DNA of 46,871 bases from an uncultured Actinomycetes bacterium (GTDB lineage: Bacteria; Actinomycetota; Actinomycetes; Nanopelagicales; Nanopelagicaceae). The stretch spans positions 1 through 46,871 of the forward strand of contig CAIMMQ010000045.1 in NCBI GenBank assembly GCA_903842675.1, in the 5' to 3' direction. The notes below the pieces were generated by a model. The model saw nothing but the letters and a program-made list of their open reading frames with translations. It did no database searches and was not told the origin of the DNA. Position numbers and translations under genes: made by a program. Positions 9,266-18,247 of the stretch are shown piece by piece; the first letter of the stretch is position 1, and each line of letters starts with the position of its first letter.

Positions 9266-9540
9266 TCGCCACACCATTACTTCGTGCCCAAATTGGTGGC
9301 ACCCTGCGCGCAAGCCGCATTTCGCAAGGACGTACCCTGCGTGATGTAGCTAAGTCAGCACGAGTATCACTGGGTTATTTATCTGAAGTTGAACGCGGCC
9401 AAAAAGAAGCATCATCAGAACTTCTAAATTCTATTTGCCAGGCCCTCGAATTAAAACTTTCATCGGTGCTTAGTGATGTAACTCTGCAACTTAAAGCTCT
9501 CGAAACCCCAACTCTTGTAGTAGTAGAGGATGCCGCTTAG
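9262..9540 (+). CDS. clgR: ClgR-like XRE-family transcriptional regulator
   Basis: A 92-residue protein with one Cro/C1 helix-turn-helix at about residues 12-68 ([22 protein letters not shown]). ClgR of actinobacteria activates clpP, clpC and other stress genes and follows pgsA-cinA in the same order. The C-terminus ends in Asp-Ala-Ala; actinobacterial ClgR proteins commonly end in small hydrophobic residues that are recognised by Clp protease, so a degron here is plausible but inferred. The start overlaps the pncC stop (ATGA). Confidence 0.85.
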   Translation: MIATPLLRAQIGGTLRASRISQGRTLRDVAKSARVSLGYLSEVERGQKEASSELLNSICQALELKLSSVLSDVTLQLKALETPTLVVVEDAA

Positions 9541-9573
9541 CTTTTATCCGTATCGCTAACGCCACCTAATAAA

Positions 9574-10065
9574 ATGGCTCTACAACAAAGATCTCACATC
9601 GCAATTCTTGCTGGGGCCAAGACCGTAATTTCCGAGGTTGGTTCCTACGAATCAAACATGATCGATATCGCGGCCCGAGCCGAAGTTTCAAGAGCAACTG
9701 TTTATAACCATTTTGCAGATAAAGAAGAGATGATGCTGACACTTCTAGAGTCAGAGATCCAACGATTGGCCGGTCTTGCCCAAAAGTCAGCGAGCCCAAG
9801 AGATGGCCTTATGACCCTCTCGGTGGAAATATCGAAGGATCCAGCCCTGCGCAAGATGGCGGAAACTGATCCGACCGATATTGCTAAATTTGTAACTGTT
9901 AGCGAGCACCCACTTTGGTCCTTGGTTCAAGAATCACTCACCAAGATTTTTGGGATTGATAACGCCGGGCTGATCCTTCATTGGTTGCTTGGACAGATTG
10001 CCTCGCCTCTCACCCCAGCGCAATCAAGCCATCAGGCAGATCAGCTGGCTCGAGCACTCGCTTAA
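9574..10065 (+). CDS. TetR-family transcriptional regulator
   Basis: The first ~50 residues form a TetR DNA-binding domain: a first helix with ILAGAKTVISEVG, then IAARAEVSRATVYNHFADKEEM, the diagnostic helix-turn-helix. The remaining ~110 residues are a short, divergent ligand-binding and dimerisation domain, so the inducer cannot be predicted. At 163 residues it is smaller than the usual ~200. DUF3046 starts two bases after its stop, and the next gene is an APC permease with a palindrome overlapping its promoter, making that permease a candidate target. No clear ribosome binding site is visible before ATG 9574. Confidence 0.88.
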   Translation: MALQQRSHIAILAGAKTVISEVGSYESNMIDIAARAEVSRATVYNHFADKEEMMLTLLESEIQRLAGLAQKSASPRDGLMTLSVEISKDPALRKMAETDPTDIAKFVTVSEHPLWSLVQESLTKIFGIDNAGLILHWLLGQIASPLTPAQSSHQADQLARALA

Positions 10066-10067
10066 AA

Positions 10068-10259
10068 ATGCGAATCACCGAACTTCGCTCCCGAATCTCT
10101 GACTATTTTTCTGACCCAGCCACCTATTCCAAAGACACGGTGCATTCCGAACTTGGTGGGCGCACGGTCGAGCAAGCACTTGAAGATGGCTTAGAGCCAG
10201 GAGATATTTGGAAAGGGATCGTCGCACATAATCCTGCGATGCCAGCCAAATTCCGCTAG
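10068..10259 (+). CDS. DUF3046 family protein
   Basis: A 63-residue cytoplasmic protein of the actinobacterial DUF3046 family, with the recognisable segments RSRISDYF and the conserved end VAHNPAMPAKFR. In Mycobacterium the homologue lies directly beside recA, where its function is unknown. Here an APC permease and a long recA leader separate it from recA. ATG at 10068 sits two bases after the TetR stop; the upstream extension in the same frame lies inside the TetR gene and is not needed. Confidence 0.88.
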   Translation: MRITELRSRISDYFSDPATYSKDTVHSELGGRTVEQALEDGLEPGDIWKGIVAHNPAMPAKFR

Positions 10260-10270
10260 TTCGTGGTTAT

Positions 10271-10291
10271 TATTCTCGGAATTAAGTTCCG
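10271..10291 (+). promoter_or_regulatory. Putative promoter and palindromic operator of the APC permease
   Basis: TATTCT (10271-10276) matches the TANNNT -10 pattern. CGGAA-TTAAG-TTCCG (10277-10291), a perfect 5-bp inverted repeat with a 5-base centre, would span the transcription start. A palindrome in this place is typical of a repressor operator, and a TetR gene lies 200-700 bases upstream. Confidence 0.4.
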
Positions 10292-10323
10292 TTGAAGCCC
10301 ACAGAGCTCAGGCAGGAGTCGGT

Positions 10324-11766
10324 TTGAAGATTATTTTCAAACGAACAATCGCATTCGCTCCATTAATTGCGATAGTTTATTTCAGCACTTCTGGTGGCGC
10401 TTATGGCCTAGAAACTGCGGTCTCCTCATCTGGCCCAGGAATGACGTTAATACTTTTATGTTTGATGCCTTTTTTACTTTCAATTCCGATGGCTCTCATG
10501 AGCGCAGAACTCGGTGCGGCGCTACCGCTCGAAGGTGGCTATTACATGTGGGTAAAGATTGCACTCGGGAAATTTGCCGGTTATATGGAGGCAGTTTTTA
10601 GTTGGATGGCATCATGGTTAGACACCGCGCTCTATCCGGTAATTTTTGTGGACTACCTTTCGGTTTGGTTTCCAGGTATTGCACGAGGAAAGCATCTCCT
10701 CTTCTCGCTCTGGAATGGCGGCTTTGAAATAGATTTACATTGGTTTATCGCCCTTTGCATGATGGTTCCAATTGCAATATTAAATTCCAAAGGAACCAAA
10801 TTTGTTGGAAAGTTTTTGATGTTTAGTATGGCAATCGTTTTAGTCCCAATCGCAGCCCTTATTGTGATGGCCTTTCCGCATTTATTTGGAAATCACAACG
10901 CACATATTTTTACGCCACTTACGCTGGCTCACCAAAGTATCTGGGGTTCTGCTACGGCAGGAATTGGCCTGATGATCTGGAGTTATGTGGGATACGACGC
11001 TGCTTCAACTACCGGGGGAGAGATACAAAACCCAACTAAGTCTTACCCCAAAGCCTTGCTCTTCAACGTACCATTTGTGGTAATTGGATATGTGCTCCCA
11101 ATGATTGCTGGATTAAGTTCTGGACTTCACGGTGGCAATTTTGGTGCTTGGCAAAACGGTGACCTGGCAAGCGCCGGTAGCATTTTGGGTGGCAGCCTAT
11201 TAAAAAATGCTTTGATATTTGGCGCGCTATTTGGACAGATTGGTCTCTTCTCATCTTATGTCCTCTGCGTCTCACGACTGCCACTCGTTCTTGCTGCTGA
11301 TAATTTTTTGCCACGCGGAATAGCAAAGTTGAATTCCAAGAGTGGGGCGCCCTCTCGGGCTATTTTCTTAAACTGTGGCATCTTTGCGACATTCGCGGCT
11401 TTGAATTTTCAAACCTTGGTCGACTCCGATGTCATCCTGACTCTTTTCGGACTGATGTTGGAATTCATTGCGCTCATAGTTCTACGTAAGCGCTTTCCAA
11501 ATATGCATCGGCCATACAAAATACCTTTGGGCTGGTTTGGCGTAATTGGTGTTACAACACCCCCAGCACTTTTAATGGTTTGGATGCTTAAAGGTTCTTA
11601 TACGGACGAGCCAATTGCATTTTGGATTGGGATCGGGTTAGCGGCTATCGCGGCGCTCGCATATGTATTCACTGTTCGCTTCTATAAGAAAGATAAACCC
11701 GATGCCGAATTCGATACTGCGGGGATTGATTTTGGTGCTGGGATAGCGAGTGGCCAACTAATTTAG
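10324..11766 (+). CDS. APC-superfamily amino acid or polyamine permease
   Basis: A 480-residue protein with about twelve membrane segments. The N-terminal region contains the APC pattern IAFAPLIAIVYFSTSGGAYGLE, the first broken helix that binds substrate, and then AELGAALPLEGGYYMWV. The motifs AELGAALPLEGGYYMW, DTALYPVIFVDYL and GEIQNPTKSYPKAL recall the polyamine/LAT branch (plant PUT-like) more than the GABA or lysine permeases, but the substrate is not certain. The start is TTG with a strong AGGAG five bases upstream (10314-10318). The gene lies between DUF3046 and recA, which are neighbours in other actinobacteria, so it is likely a lineage-specific insertion. Confidence 0.88.
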   Translation: MKIIFKRTIAFAPLIAIVYFSTSGGAYGLETAVSSSGPGMTLILLCLMPFLLSIPMALMSAELGAALPLEGGYYMWVKIALGKFAGYMEAVFSWMASWLDTALYPVIFVDYLSVWFPGIARGKHLLFSLWNGGFEIDLHWFIALCMMVPIAILNSKGTKFVGKFLMFSMAIVLVPIAALIVMAFPHLFGNHNAHIFTPLTLAHQSIWGSATAGIGLMIWSYVGYDAASTTGGEIQNPTKSYPKALLFNVPFVVIGYVLPMIAGLSSGLHGGNFGAWQNGDLASAGSILGGSLLKNALIFGALFGQIGLFSSYVLCVSRLPLVLAADNFLPRGIAKLNSKSGAPSRAIFLNCGIFATFAALNFQTLVDSDVILTLFGLMLEFIALIVLRKRFPNMHRPYKIPLGWFGVIGVTTPPALLMVWMLKGSYTDEPIAFWIGIGLAAIAALAYVFTVRFYKKDKPDAEFDTAGIDFGAGIASGQLI

Positions 11767-11797
11767 GAACTGATTTAGGAGCCGATTTAAGAGTCCG

Positions 11798-11820
11798 TTA
11801 GCCCCGCCAGCTCGGGCTAA
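11798..11820 (+). terminator. Possible terminator hairpin after the permease
   Basis: A perfect 7-bp inverted repeat, TTAGCCC and GGGCTAA, with a 9-base loop lies 31 bases after the permease stop. There is no T-run, only AACCAC, so it would be a U-tract-less actinobacterial type. Confidence 0.4.
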
Positions 11821-11855
11821 AACCACTCTCGGCGTGTTGGGGCCAAATTCGCCCT

Positions 11856-11878
11856 TCGAACAGATGTTCGGCTATCAT
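11856..11878 (+). promoter_or_regulatory. recA promoter with LexA SOS box
   Basis: TCGAAC-AGAT-GTTCGG at 11856-11871 matches the actinobacterial/Gram-positive SOS box TCGAAC-N4-GTTCGA in all but the last base. TATCAT (11873-11878) directly after it is a -10 candidate, so LexA would cover the promoter. This predicts a lexA gene elsewhere; none is in the window. Confidence 0.85.
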
Positions 11879-11884
11879 TACGCC

Positions 11885-12008
11885 AACCGGTAAACGCCGG
11901 TTATACCCAACCTGAGCGGTTCCACACTTCCGCAGGGAGCTTGCTCCCGCCGTCGGTGGCCTTCCGTACCTTCAGGACCGAGATACGACGAACGATGAAA
12001 GGTTCAAA
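11885..12008 (+). promoter_or_regulatory. Structured 5' leader of recA
   Basis: With the start site expected near 11885, the recA mRNA would have a ~124-base leader. It contains AACCGG/CCGGTT (11885-11890 with 11897-11902, 6-base loop), GGGAGC/GCTCCC around a short loop (11935-11948), and a possible TCGGT/ACCGA arm near 11953-11980. A GAAAGG ribosome binding site sits six bases before the ATG. No known riboswitch class is recognised. Confidence 0.5.
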
Positions 12009-13091
12009 ATGGCTAAAGAACAGCCCGACAAACTAACTGAGAAGCAATCCTCAGATCGCACAAAAGCCCTAGATAGCGCCCTTGCCCAAATCGAGCGTCA
12101 ATTCGGTAAGGGATCAGTAATGAAGATGGGAGATCGCGGCCCACAAGTTATGGAAGTTATTCCAACTGGTTCGGTTGCACTCGACATCGCACTTGGAATT
12201 GGTGGACTGCCTCGCGGTCGCATCGTAGAAATTTATGGCCCAGAATCTTCAGGTAAGACAACTGTTGCACTACACGCGATTGCAAATGCGCAACGTGCTG
12301 GCGGTATCGCAGCATTTATCGATGCCGAGCATGCACTTGATCCAGAGTATGCCCGCAAACTTGGTGTTGATATTGATGCACTTCTTGTCTCACAGCCAGA
12401 TACTGGCGAACAAGCACTTGAGATTATGGATATGTTGGTTCGTTCCGGTGCTATCGATGTAATTGTCGTTGACTCCGTTGCAGCGCTAACACCTCGCGCA
12501 GAAATTGAAGGCGAGATGGGTGATTCACATATGGGTCTCCAAGCTCGTTTGATGTCACAAGCTCTCCGCAAAATTACCGGTGCCCTTCACCAATCAAATA
12601 CCACCGCGATCTTTATCAACCAGCTTCGCGACAAGATTGGCGTCTTCTTCGGAACACCTGAAACAACAACTGGTGGAAAGGCACTCAAGTTCTACGCCTC
12701 AATTCGTCTAGATATCCGTCGTATTGAAACTCTTAAGGACGGAAATGACGCAGTCGGAAACCGTACCCGCGTCAAGGTTGTGAAGAACAAGATGGCTCCA
12801 CCATTTAAGCAAGCAGAATTCGACATCATTTACGGAACCGGAATTTCGCGTGAAGGATCACTTATCGACCTTGGCGTTGAACTCGGGATTGTAAAGAAGT
12901 CTGGTGCTTGGTTTACCTACGAAGCCGATCAACTTGGCCAAGGTAAAGAGAATGCCCGTACCTTCTTGATCGACAATCCAGATCTTGCAAACGATATCGA
13001 AAAGAAGATTCGCGAGCACTATGTTCCAGTAGTAGTGGACGCTGAACTTGTCGCAGCAATTGACGAAGCAACCGCTGAGGTTGATTTCTAA
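12009..13091 (+). CDS. recA: Recombinase RecA
   Basis: ATP-dependent strand exchange protein and co-protease for LexA in the SOS response. The Walker A motif GPESSGKT is at residues 77-84; Walker B ([10 protein letters not shown]), the L1 region, and the loop [27 protein letters not shown] follow. The 360 residues contain no intein, unlike M. tuberculosis RecA. ATG 12009 has GAAAGG with a 6-base spacing. The gene is preceded by a SOS box and followed two bases later by recX, its usual regulator. Confidence 0.98.
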   Translation: MAKEQPDKLTEKQSSDRTKALDSALAQIERQFGKGSVMKMGDRGPQVMEVIPTGSVALDIALGIGGLPRGRIVEIYGPESSGKTTVALHAIANAQRAGGIAAFIDAEHALDPEYARKLGVDIDALLVSQPDTGEQALEIMDMLVRSGAIDVIVVDSVAALTPRAEIEGEMGDSHMGLQARLMSQALRKITGALHQSNTTAIFINQLRDKIGVFFGTPETTTGGKALKFYASIRLDIRRIETLKDGNDAVGNRTRVKVVKNKMAPPFKQAEFDIIYGTGISREGSLIDLGVELGIVKKSGAWFTYEADQLGQGKENARTFLIDNPDLANDIEKKIREHYVPVVVDAELVAAIDEATAEVDF

Positions 13092-13093
13092 AG

Positions 13094-13588
13094 TTGTCCA
13101 ATTTGCCAAGATCCAAAGAAGTAGAAGCTGATCCCTACTCTTTTGCACTAACGAGTGCTTATCATGCACTCGCTCCGCGCGCTAAGAGTAGGGCTGAGCT
13201 TCATGCCCACTTGAAGAAGCGGGGCGTGGAAGAGGAAATTGCCAGCGCAGTATTAGATGAATTAGAACTGCAGGGCCTATTAAACGATTTAGAATTCGCA
13301 CAAATTTGGTCAGAATCCAGACAGCGTCAAAAGAAATTATCTAAGCGGGTTATTGCCCAAGAGCTGCGCGTTAAAGGCGTAAGCGCAGACATCATCGAAG
13401 AGACAATTGATGCAATTGATGACGAGGCTGAATATCAGATGGCTTTCCAACTTGCGGATCGAAAATATCGCTCGTGTTCCCATCTGGATCCCGACGTTGT
13501 TTATCGAAGGGTGCATGGCTTGCTCTCCCGTAAGGGTTTTAGCCATTCAATAACCTCGCGCATTATGCGCGAATTGCTCGCCTCTTAA
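13094..13588 (+). CDS. recX: Regulatory protein RecX
   Basis: RecX binds RecA filaments and restrains ATPase and recombinase activity. The 164-residue protein shows the tandem three-helix repeats of the family ([25 protein letters not shown], then [23 protein letters not shown]). It begins with TTG at 13094, two bases after the recA stop, so translation is likely coupled to recA. The arrangement recA-recX is the general bacterial order. No separate promoter or strong ribosome binding site is seen. Confidence 0.93.
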   Translation: MSNLPRSKEVEADPYSFALTSAYHALAPRAKSRAELHAHLKKRGVEEEIASAVLDELELQGLLNDLEFAQIWSESRQRQKKLSKRVIAQELRVKGVSADIIEETIDAIDDEAEYQMAFQLADRKYRSCSHLDPDVVYRRVHGLLSRKGFSHSITSRIMRELLAS

Positions 13589-13595
13589 CGCCGAC

Positions 13596-13601
13596 TACGA
13601 T
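13596..13601 (+). promoter_or_regulatory. Putative leaderless -10 element of miaB
   Basis: TACGAT (TANNNT) ends 7 bases before the miaB ATG at 13608, which has no Shine-Dalgarno. This places the transcription start at the start codon. Confidence 0.5.
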
Positions 13602-13607
13602 TGGCGC

Positions 13608-15095
13608 ATGAGCCAGGCAACTGCAACAAGAAATGAATCGAGCACCAGCGCGCGCTCATTTGTAGTTGAAACCTATGGCTGCCAAATGAATGTGCATGAC
13701 ACCGAAAGAATTGTTGGCTTATTGCTCGAAGCTGGTTATGTTCAAAGCGTAGAAGGTAGCGAACCAGACTTAGTTGTCTTTAATACCTGCGCAGTGCGTG
13801 AAAATGCGGATAACAAGTTATATGGCAATCTCTCATTCTTAGCGCCACGCAAGAAGAGTGATCCAAACTTCCAAATTGCAGTTGGCGGTTGCATGGCTCA
13901 AAAAGACCAAGCAAATATTCAAAAGCGTGCGCCATATGTCGATGTTGTTTTCGGCACCCACAATATTGGTTCACTTCCAACTCTTCTCGAGCGGGCCAGA
14001 ATTGAAGAAGAGTCTCAGATTGAAATAAAGGAATCACTCGAGCATTTTCCATCGACCTTGCCAGCTCGCCGCCACTCTGCATTTAGTGGTTGGGTTTCAG
14101 TATCAGTGGGTTGCAATAACACCTGCACATTTTGCATAGTTCCATCACTACGTGGAATCGAGAAAGATCGTCCAGCCACCGATATCTTGAATGAAGTTAA
14201 GGCGCTAGCCGATCAAGGCGTAATTGAAATTACTTTGCTTGGCCAAAATGTAAATGCTTATGGCGTTGAGTTTGGTGACAAGGGTGCCTTCGCCAAGTTA
14301 CTACGCGAGTGTGGCAAAGTTTCCGGACTCGAACGTGTGCGCTTTATGTCACCTCATCCAAGAGATTTCACAGATGATGTAATTGAAGCTATGGCTGAAA
14401 CTAAAAATGTTATGCCACACCTGCACATGCCACTGCAATCGGGTTCCGATCGCATCCTGCAGGCAATGCGCCGCTCGTATCGCAGTGATCGCTATCTAGG
14501 AATTATCGAAAAAGTTAGAATTGCTATGCCTAAGGCAACGATCACAACGGACATAATTGTTGGGTTTCCTGGCGAGAGTGATGCAGATTTTGCACAGACA
14601 ATGGATGTAATGAAGAGTGCAAAATTCCTTGCTGCCTATACATTTCAATATTCCAAACGTCCTGGGACACCCGCCGCAGAGATGGCCGATCAAATCTCAC
14701 CAGCGGTAATGAAAGAGCGTTATGACGCTTTGCATATTTTGCAACAAGAGATTTCCCTTGGCGTAAACCAAGAGGTACTTGGCGAAAGAGTTGAAGTTCT
14801 TGTTGCTGACCATGAGGGTCGACGCGACGCTGGCGCCGATCGCATGAGCGGGCGCACACCTGATTTCAGATTGACTCATTTCAGCGTTGATCCTGCTAAT
14901 ACTCCTAGACCAGGTGACGCCGTAACTGTTGAAATAACAAAAGCGTCACCCAATTTTGTAATCGCCGAAGGTTTGCCAATTTCAATTCGTAAAACTGTTG
15001 GTGGAGATGCAAGTGAGGCACGGAGTAAAGAAGCTGGGCCACAGCCACTAATGGTTGGTATGCCAACCCTGATGCAACTAAAAGCCCGAAACTAA
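13608..15095 (+). CDS. miaB: tRNA-2-methylthio-N6-isopentenyladenosine37 synthase MiaB
   Basis: Radical SAM methylthiotransferase acting on isopentenyladenosine-37 of tRNAs, after MiaA. The N-terminal domain has the cluster cysteines in [23 protein letters not shown] and VGGCMAQ; the radical SAM cluster is C169-x3-C173-x2-C176; a TRAM domain follows near residues 390-460 and a short C-terminal extension ends the protein. At 495 residues it is of usual size. ATG 13608 lies 19 bases after recX and carries a leaderless -10 candidate. miaA follows directly, so the two tRNA-37 modification steps are encoded together. Confidence 0.96.
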   Translation: MSQATATRNESSTSARSFVVETYGCQMNVHDTERIVGLLLEAGYVQSVEGSEPDLVVFNTCAVRENADNKLYGNLSFLAPRKKSDPNFQIAVGGCMAQKDQANIQKRAPYVDVVFGTHNIGSLPTLLERARIEEESQIEIKESLEHFPSTLPARRHSAFSGWVSVSVGCNNTCTFCIVPSLRGIEKDRPATDILNEVKALADQGVIEITLLGQNVNAYGVEFGDKGAFAKLLRECGKVSGLERVRFMSPHPRDFTDDVIEAMAETKNVMPHLHMPLQSGSDRILQAMRRSYRSDRYLGIIEKVRIAMPKATITTDIIVGFPGESDADFAQTMDVMKSAKFLAAYTFQYSKRPGTPAAEMADQISPAVMKERYDALHILQQEISLGVNQEVLGERVEVLVADHEGRRDAGADRMSGRTPDFRLTHFSVDPANTPRPGDAVTVEITKASPNFVIAEGLPISIRKTVGGDASEARSKEAGPQPLMVGMPTLMQLKARN

Positions 15096-15105
15096 CCAAA
15101 TAATT

Positions 15106-16017
15106 ATGCCGCGCTTAATTGTTATTTGCGGAGCAACCGCAACTGGGAAAAGTGATCTTGCCGTAAGTGTTGCAAGTGAGATTGGCGCCGAAATTATCAA
15201 CGCCGACTCTATGCAGCTCTACAAGGGCATGGACATTGGAACCGCAAAGATTGCTTTCGCCGAGCGCCAGGGGATCCCACATCATCTACTCGATGTTGTT
15301 GAAGTAAAAGATGATGTAACTGTTGCCTGGTATCAAGAGTTAGCGCGTTCGACAATTTCGCAGATTCACGCACGTGGTAGCGATGTCGTTGTAGTTGGCG
15401 GAACGGGCTTATACATAAAAGCTATTTTGGATGACTTAAATTTTCCAGATACCGATCCCAAAATTCGCCAGGAAATTACCGATGAAGCGGAAAAACTCGG
15501 TGGTGATGCCATGCACGAACGCCTTGCAAAACTTGACCCAGCCGCTGGCCTCGCTATTCCTAAGGAGAATGTTCGAAGAGTTATAAGAGCACTGGAAGTC
15601 ATTGCCATAACTGGTCAACCTTTCACGGCGAATTTGCCACGTAAAGATTCGACCAAATATCCAGAAGCCCAGCAATTTGGCCTGGTGATGGAACGCAATT
15701 CGTTAAATGAACGGATCGATCTACGAGTTGAAAAGATGTGGCAGCTTGGTCTCGTAGATGAAGTAGAAGAGCTAATTAATAATGGCTTGCTAGAAGGTAG
15801 AACAGCGCAGGCAGCACTGGGCTATGCCCAAATAATTCGGATGAAGCACGGGGAGTGCACCGAGATAGAAGCAAAAGAAGAGACCTCGCGGGCTACTCGG
15901 CAATATGCCAGACGACAAGAAACATGGTTCTCGAAAGATCAACGCATCACTTGGCTGGCGCCGAATAGCAATTCAGAGCGCCGGGATAAGCTCCTTCACG
16001 CTATTCTGAAATCATGA
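15106..16017 (+). CDS. miaA: tRNA dimethylallyltransferase MiaA
   Basis: Transfers the dimethylallyl group to adenosine-37 of tRNAs reading codons that start with U. The P-loop GATATGKS is at residues 9-16, followed by INADSMQLYKGMDIGTAK (the DSxQxYxGMDIGTAKP-type motif), VVGGTGLYIKAI, and the C-terminal ARRQETWFSKDQRITWL. The length of 303 residues is standard. It lies 10 bases after miaB, and its stop overlaps the dapF start (ATGA). Confidence 0.97.
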   Translation: MPRLIVICGATATGKSDLAVSVASEIGAEIINADSMQLYKGMDIGTAKIAFAERQGIPHHLLDVVEVKDDVTVAWYQELARSTISQIHARGSDVVVVGGTGLYIKAILDDLNFPDTDPKIRQEITDEAEKLGGDAMHERLAKLDPAAGLAIPKENVRRVIRALEVIAITGQPFTANLPRKDSTKYPEAQQFGLVMERNSLNERIDLRVEKMWQLGLVDEVEELINNGLLEGRTAQAALGYAQIIRMKHGECTEIEAKEETSRATRQYARRQETWFSKDQRITWLAPNSNSERRDKLLHAILKS

Positions 16018-16805
16018 TTGGTACCTATGGGCACGGGACGGAGAATGATTTCGTTCTTGTTTATGACCCAGAAAATGCAATTGATTTTAAGCCGGAACAG
16101 GTTCAACGTATTTGTGATCGCACAACTGGAATTGGAAGTGATGGACTAATTCGAATCGGCAAAACCGATGGCAAGTGGTTTATGGATTACCGCAATCGAG
16201 ATGGGTCAACGGCTGAAATGTGCGGAAACGGCATTCGGGTAATGGCACGTTATTTAGTTCAACGTGGACACCAAGGTGCTGGCATCTTTCCGATTAACAC
16301 AAGAGATGGAATGAAATACCTTGCAGTTCCAGAAACCGAAGATATCTCAGTAAACATGGGCAAGGTCGGTGAAGTCTTTGGCGAAATCACCGCAACTTCC
16401 AATGGTAAAACTTGGACTGGCTACAACATAAATGTCGGAAACCCCCATGCAGTTGTCTTTGTTGAAGATATGGTTCAAATTGGAGATTTGAAGAGCGCAC
16501 CACTCGTTTCCCCTGAAGATGAATATCCAGATGGCGTGAATGTTGAGTTTGTTCAAGTACTACCTAACGGTGAGTTAAAGATGCGAGTTCACGAACGTGG
16601 AGTGGGCGAAACACGTTCCTGCGGTACCGGAACTTGTGCAGTAGCACTTGCCGCAACTTTGCACGCCGGTAAGTCGCTCCCAGCGAAGTGGATTATTAAT
16701 CCACCAGGAGGTCGGTTAACCGTAGAAATTGATGGTCACAGCAATGCAACTCTTACCGGTCCTGCTGTGTTGATCGCAGATCACGATCTCGGCAAATACT
16801 TGTGA
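16014..16805 (+). CDS. dapF: Diaminopimelate epimerase DapF
   Basis: Converts LL-diaminopimelate to meso-diaminopimelate, needed for lysine and for cross-linking peptidoglycan. The two-domain fold shows both catalytic cysteines in context: Cys70 in EMCGNGIRVM and Cys203 in RSCGTGTCAVA. The 263 residues are near the family norm. The ATG overlaps the miaA stop, so expression is coupled. The hflX gene follows by 10 bases, as in Mycobacterium and Streptomyces. It complements dapA at the start of the window in the same pathway. Confidence 0.97.
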   Translation: MIGTYGHGTENDFVLVYDPENAIDFKPEQVQRICDRTTGIGSDGLIRIGKTDGKWFMDYRNRDGSTAEMCGNGIRVMARYLVQRGHQGAGIFPINTRDGMKYLAVPETEDISVNMGKVGEVFGEITATSNGKTWTGYNINVGNPHAVVFVEDMVQIGDLKSAPLVSPEDEYPDGVNVEFVQVLPNGELKMRVHERGVGETRSCGTGTCAVALAATLHAGKSLPAKWIINPPGGRLTVEIDGHSNATLTGPAVLIADHDLGKYL

Positions 16806-16815
16806 TTGATTTCTT

Positions 16816-18243
16816 ATGAGTGAAATTGATATTGATGCACTGCTAAAAGAATCTGCCCAAGCCGCTGCTGATTTTGATGCCGCTGAAACTAAACAAGAGG
16901 ATTGGGAGAGCAATCAAGCCGATCTCCAAGATCGCCAGGCACTACGCCGAGTCGCTGGACTATCGACCGAACTGCAAGATATTTCTGATGCTGAATATCG
17001 CCAACTTCGAATTGAAAAAGTCGTACTTGTTGGAGTTTGGACCGAAGGCACTATCCAAGATGCCGAGAACTCTTTAAAGGAACTTTCTGCGTTGGCCGAA
17101 ACCGCCGGCTCGGAAGTTTTGGATGGTTTGATTCAACGAAGAGATCGGCCTGATCCAGCAACATTTATTGGTTCTGGAAAAGTTGCTGAACTTAAACAAT
17201 CAGTTGCCGCAACTGGCGCTGACACCGTGGTATTTGATGGCGAGCTTTCACCCGCGCAATTGCGAAACTTAGAGTCAAAGGTAAAAGTAAAGGTAATTGA
17301 TCGAACTGCGCTAATTTTGGATATTTTCGCCCAGCATGCAAAGAGTCGCGAAGGTAAGGCACAAGTCGAACTCGCGCAAATGACTTACCTACTTCCAAGA
17401 CTTCGCGGTTGGGGTGATTCACTTTCGCGCCAGGCCGGTGGAATCGGTGGACGTGGTCCCGGTGAAACAAAGATTGAAACTGATCGCCGCCGCATCAATG
17501 ACAAGATGGCGAAATTGCGTCGTGAAATCAAAGAGATGAAAACTTCTCGAGATACCAAGCGACAGGAGCGCCGCCGCAATAACATTCCATCAGTTTCGAT
17601 TGCGGGATATACAAATGCTGGCAAATCATCGTTGATGAATCGGTTGACGAACGCCGGAGTCTTAGTCGAGAACGCACTCTTTGCAACCTTGGATCCGACG
17701 GTCCGAAAATCTACAACAGCCGATGGTCGTATTTATACTCTGTCAGACACAGTTGGCTTTGTTCGCCACCTGCCACATCAATTAATCGAAGCATTTAAAT
17801 CTACCTTGGAAGAAGTTTCTGAGTCAGATTTGATCGTTCATGTTGTTGATGGATCACATCCAGACCCAACAGAGCAGATCAGGGCAGTGCGCGAAGTAAT
17901 TAATGAAATTGGCGGCGGGGATATTCTAGAAATTATTGCAATAAATAAGGCTGATATCACTCCGCCAGAAACTTTGATGAAGTTACTTCGCCTAGAACCA
18001 AATAGCTTTGCCTTTTCGGCTCGTACCGGATTTGGAATTGAAACGCTGGTTAAAGCTATTGAAACTGCACTGCCGCGTCCACGGGTGGAAATCAACGCGG
18101 TAATTCCATTTAGTAGAGGCGACCTAGTCTCTGCCATTCATGAGCGCGGTGAGATTATCTCCGAGGATTACCTACCCGAAGGCACCGCAATTCATGCAAT
18201 GGTTGATGGTGCTATTGCGCAAGCAATCTCTAGCCTAAAGTAA
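16816..18243 (+). CDS. hflX: Ribosome-associated GTPase HflX
   Basis: GTPase that splits stalled or stressed 70S ribosomes. After an N-terminal nucleotide-binding HflX-specific domain (residues ~55-250), with the glycine-rich GGIGGRGPGETKIETDRRRI linker, the G domain begins at GYTNAGKS (264-271), then DTVGFVR (G3) and NKAD (G4). The length is 475 residues. It ends the dapF block; downstream, the expected lexA/nrdR neighbours are absent and the YrdC-glyA-wecA-atp block follows directly, marking a synteny joint. Confidence 0.96.
   Translation: MSEIDIDALLKESAQAAADFDAAETKQEDWESNQADLQDRQALRRVAGLSTELQDISDAEYRQLRIEKVVLVGVWTEGTIQDAENSLKELSALAETAGSEVLDGLIQRRDRPDPATFIGSGKVAELKQSVAATGADTVVFDGELSPAQLRNLESKVKVKVIDRTALILDIFAQHAKSREGKAQVELAQMTYLLPRLRGWGDSLSRQAGGIGGRGPGETKIETDRRRINDKMAKLRREIKEMKTSRDTKRQERRRNNIPSVSIAGYTNAGKSSLMNRLTNAGVLVENALFATLDPTVRKSTTADGRIYTLSDTVGFVRHLPHQLIEAFKSTLEEVSESDLIVHVVDGSHPDPTEQIRAVREVINEIGGGDILEIIAINKADITPPETLMKLLRLEPNSFAFSARTGFGIETLVKAIETALPRPRVEINAVIPFSRGDLVSAIHERGEIISEDYLPEGTAIHAMVDGAIAQAISSLK
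18236..18241 (+). promoter_or_regulatory. Putative leaderless -10 element of the YrdC-domain gene
   Basis: TAAAGT, overlapping the end of hflX, fits TANNNT and ends 7 bases before the GTG at 18248. No Shine-Dalgarno is present. Confidence 0.4.
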
Positions 18244-18247
18244 CCCT

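Noticed and set aside
9981-10067. N-terminal extension of the DUF3046 frame
   Set aside because: It overlaps the TetR gene, and the family start matches ATG 10068.
12233-12571. 112-codon minus-strand frame in recA
   Set aside because: It is a shadow of the conserved recA coding strand with no motif of its own.
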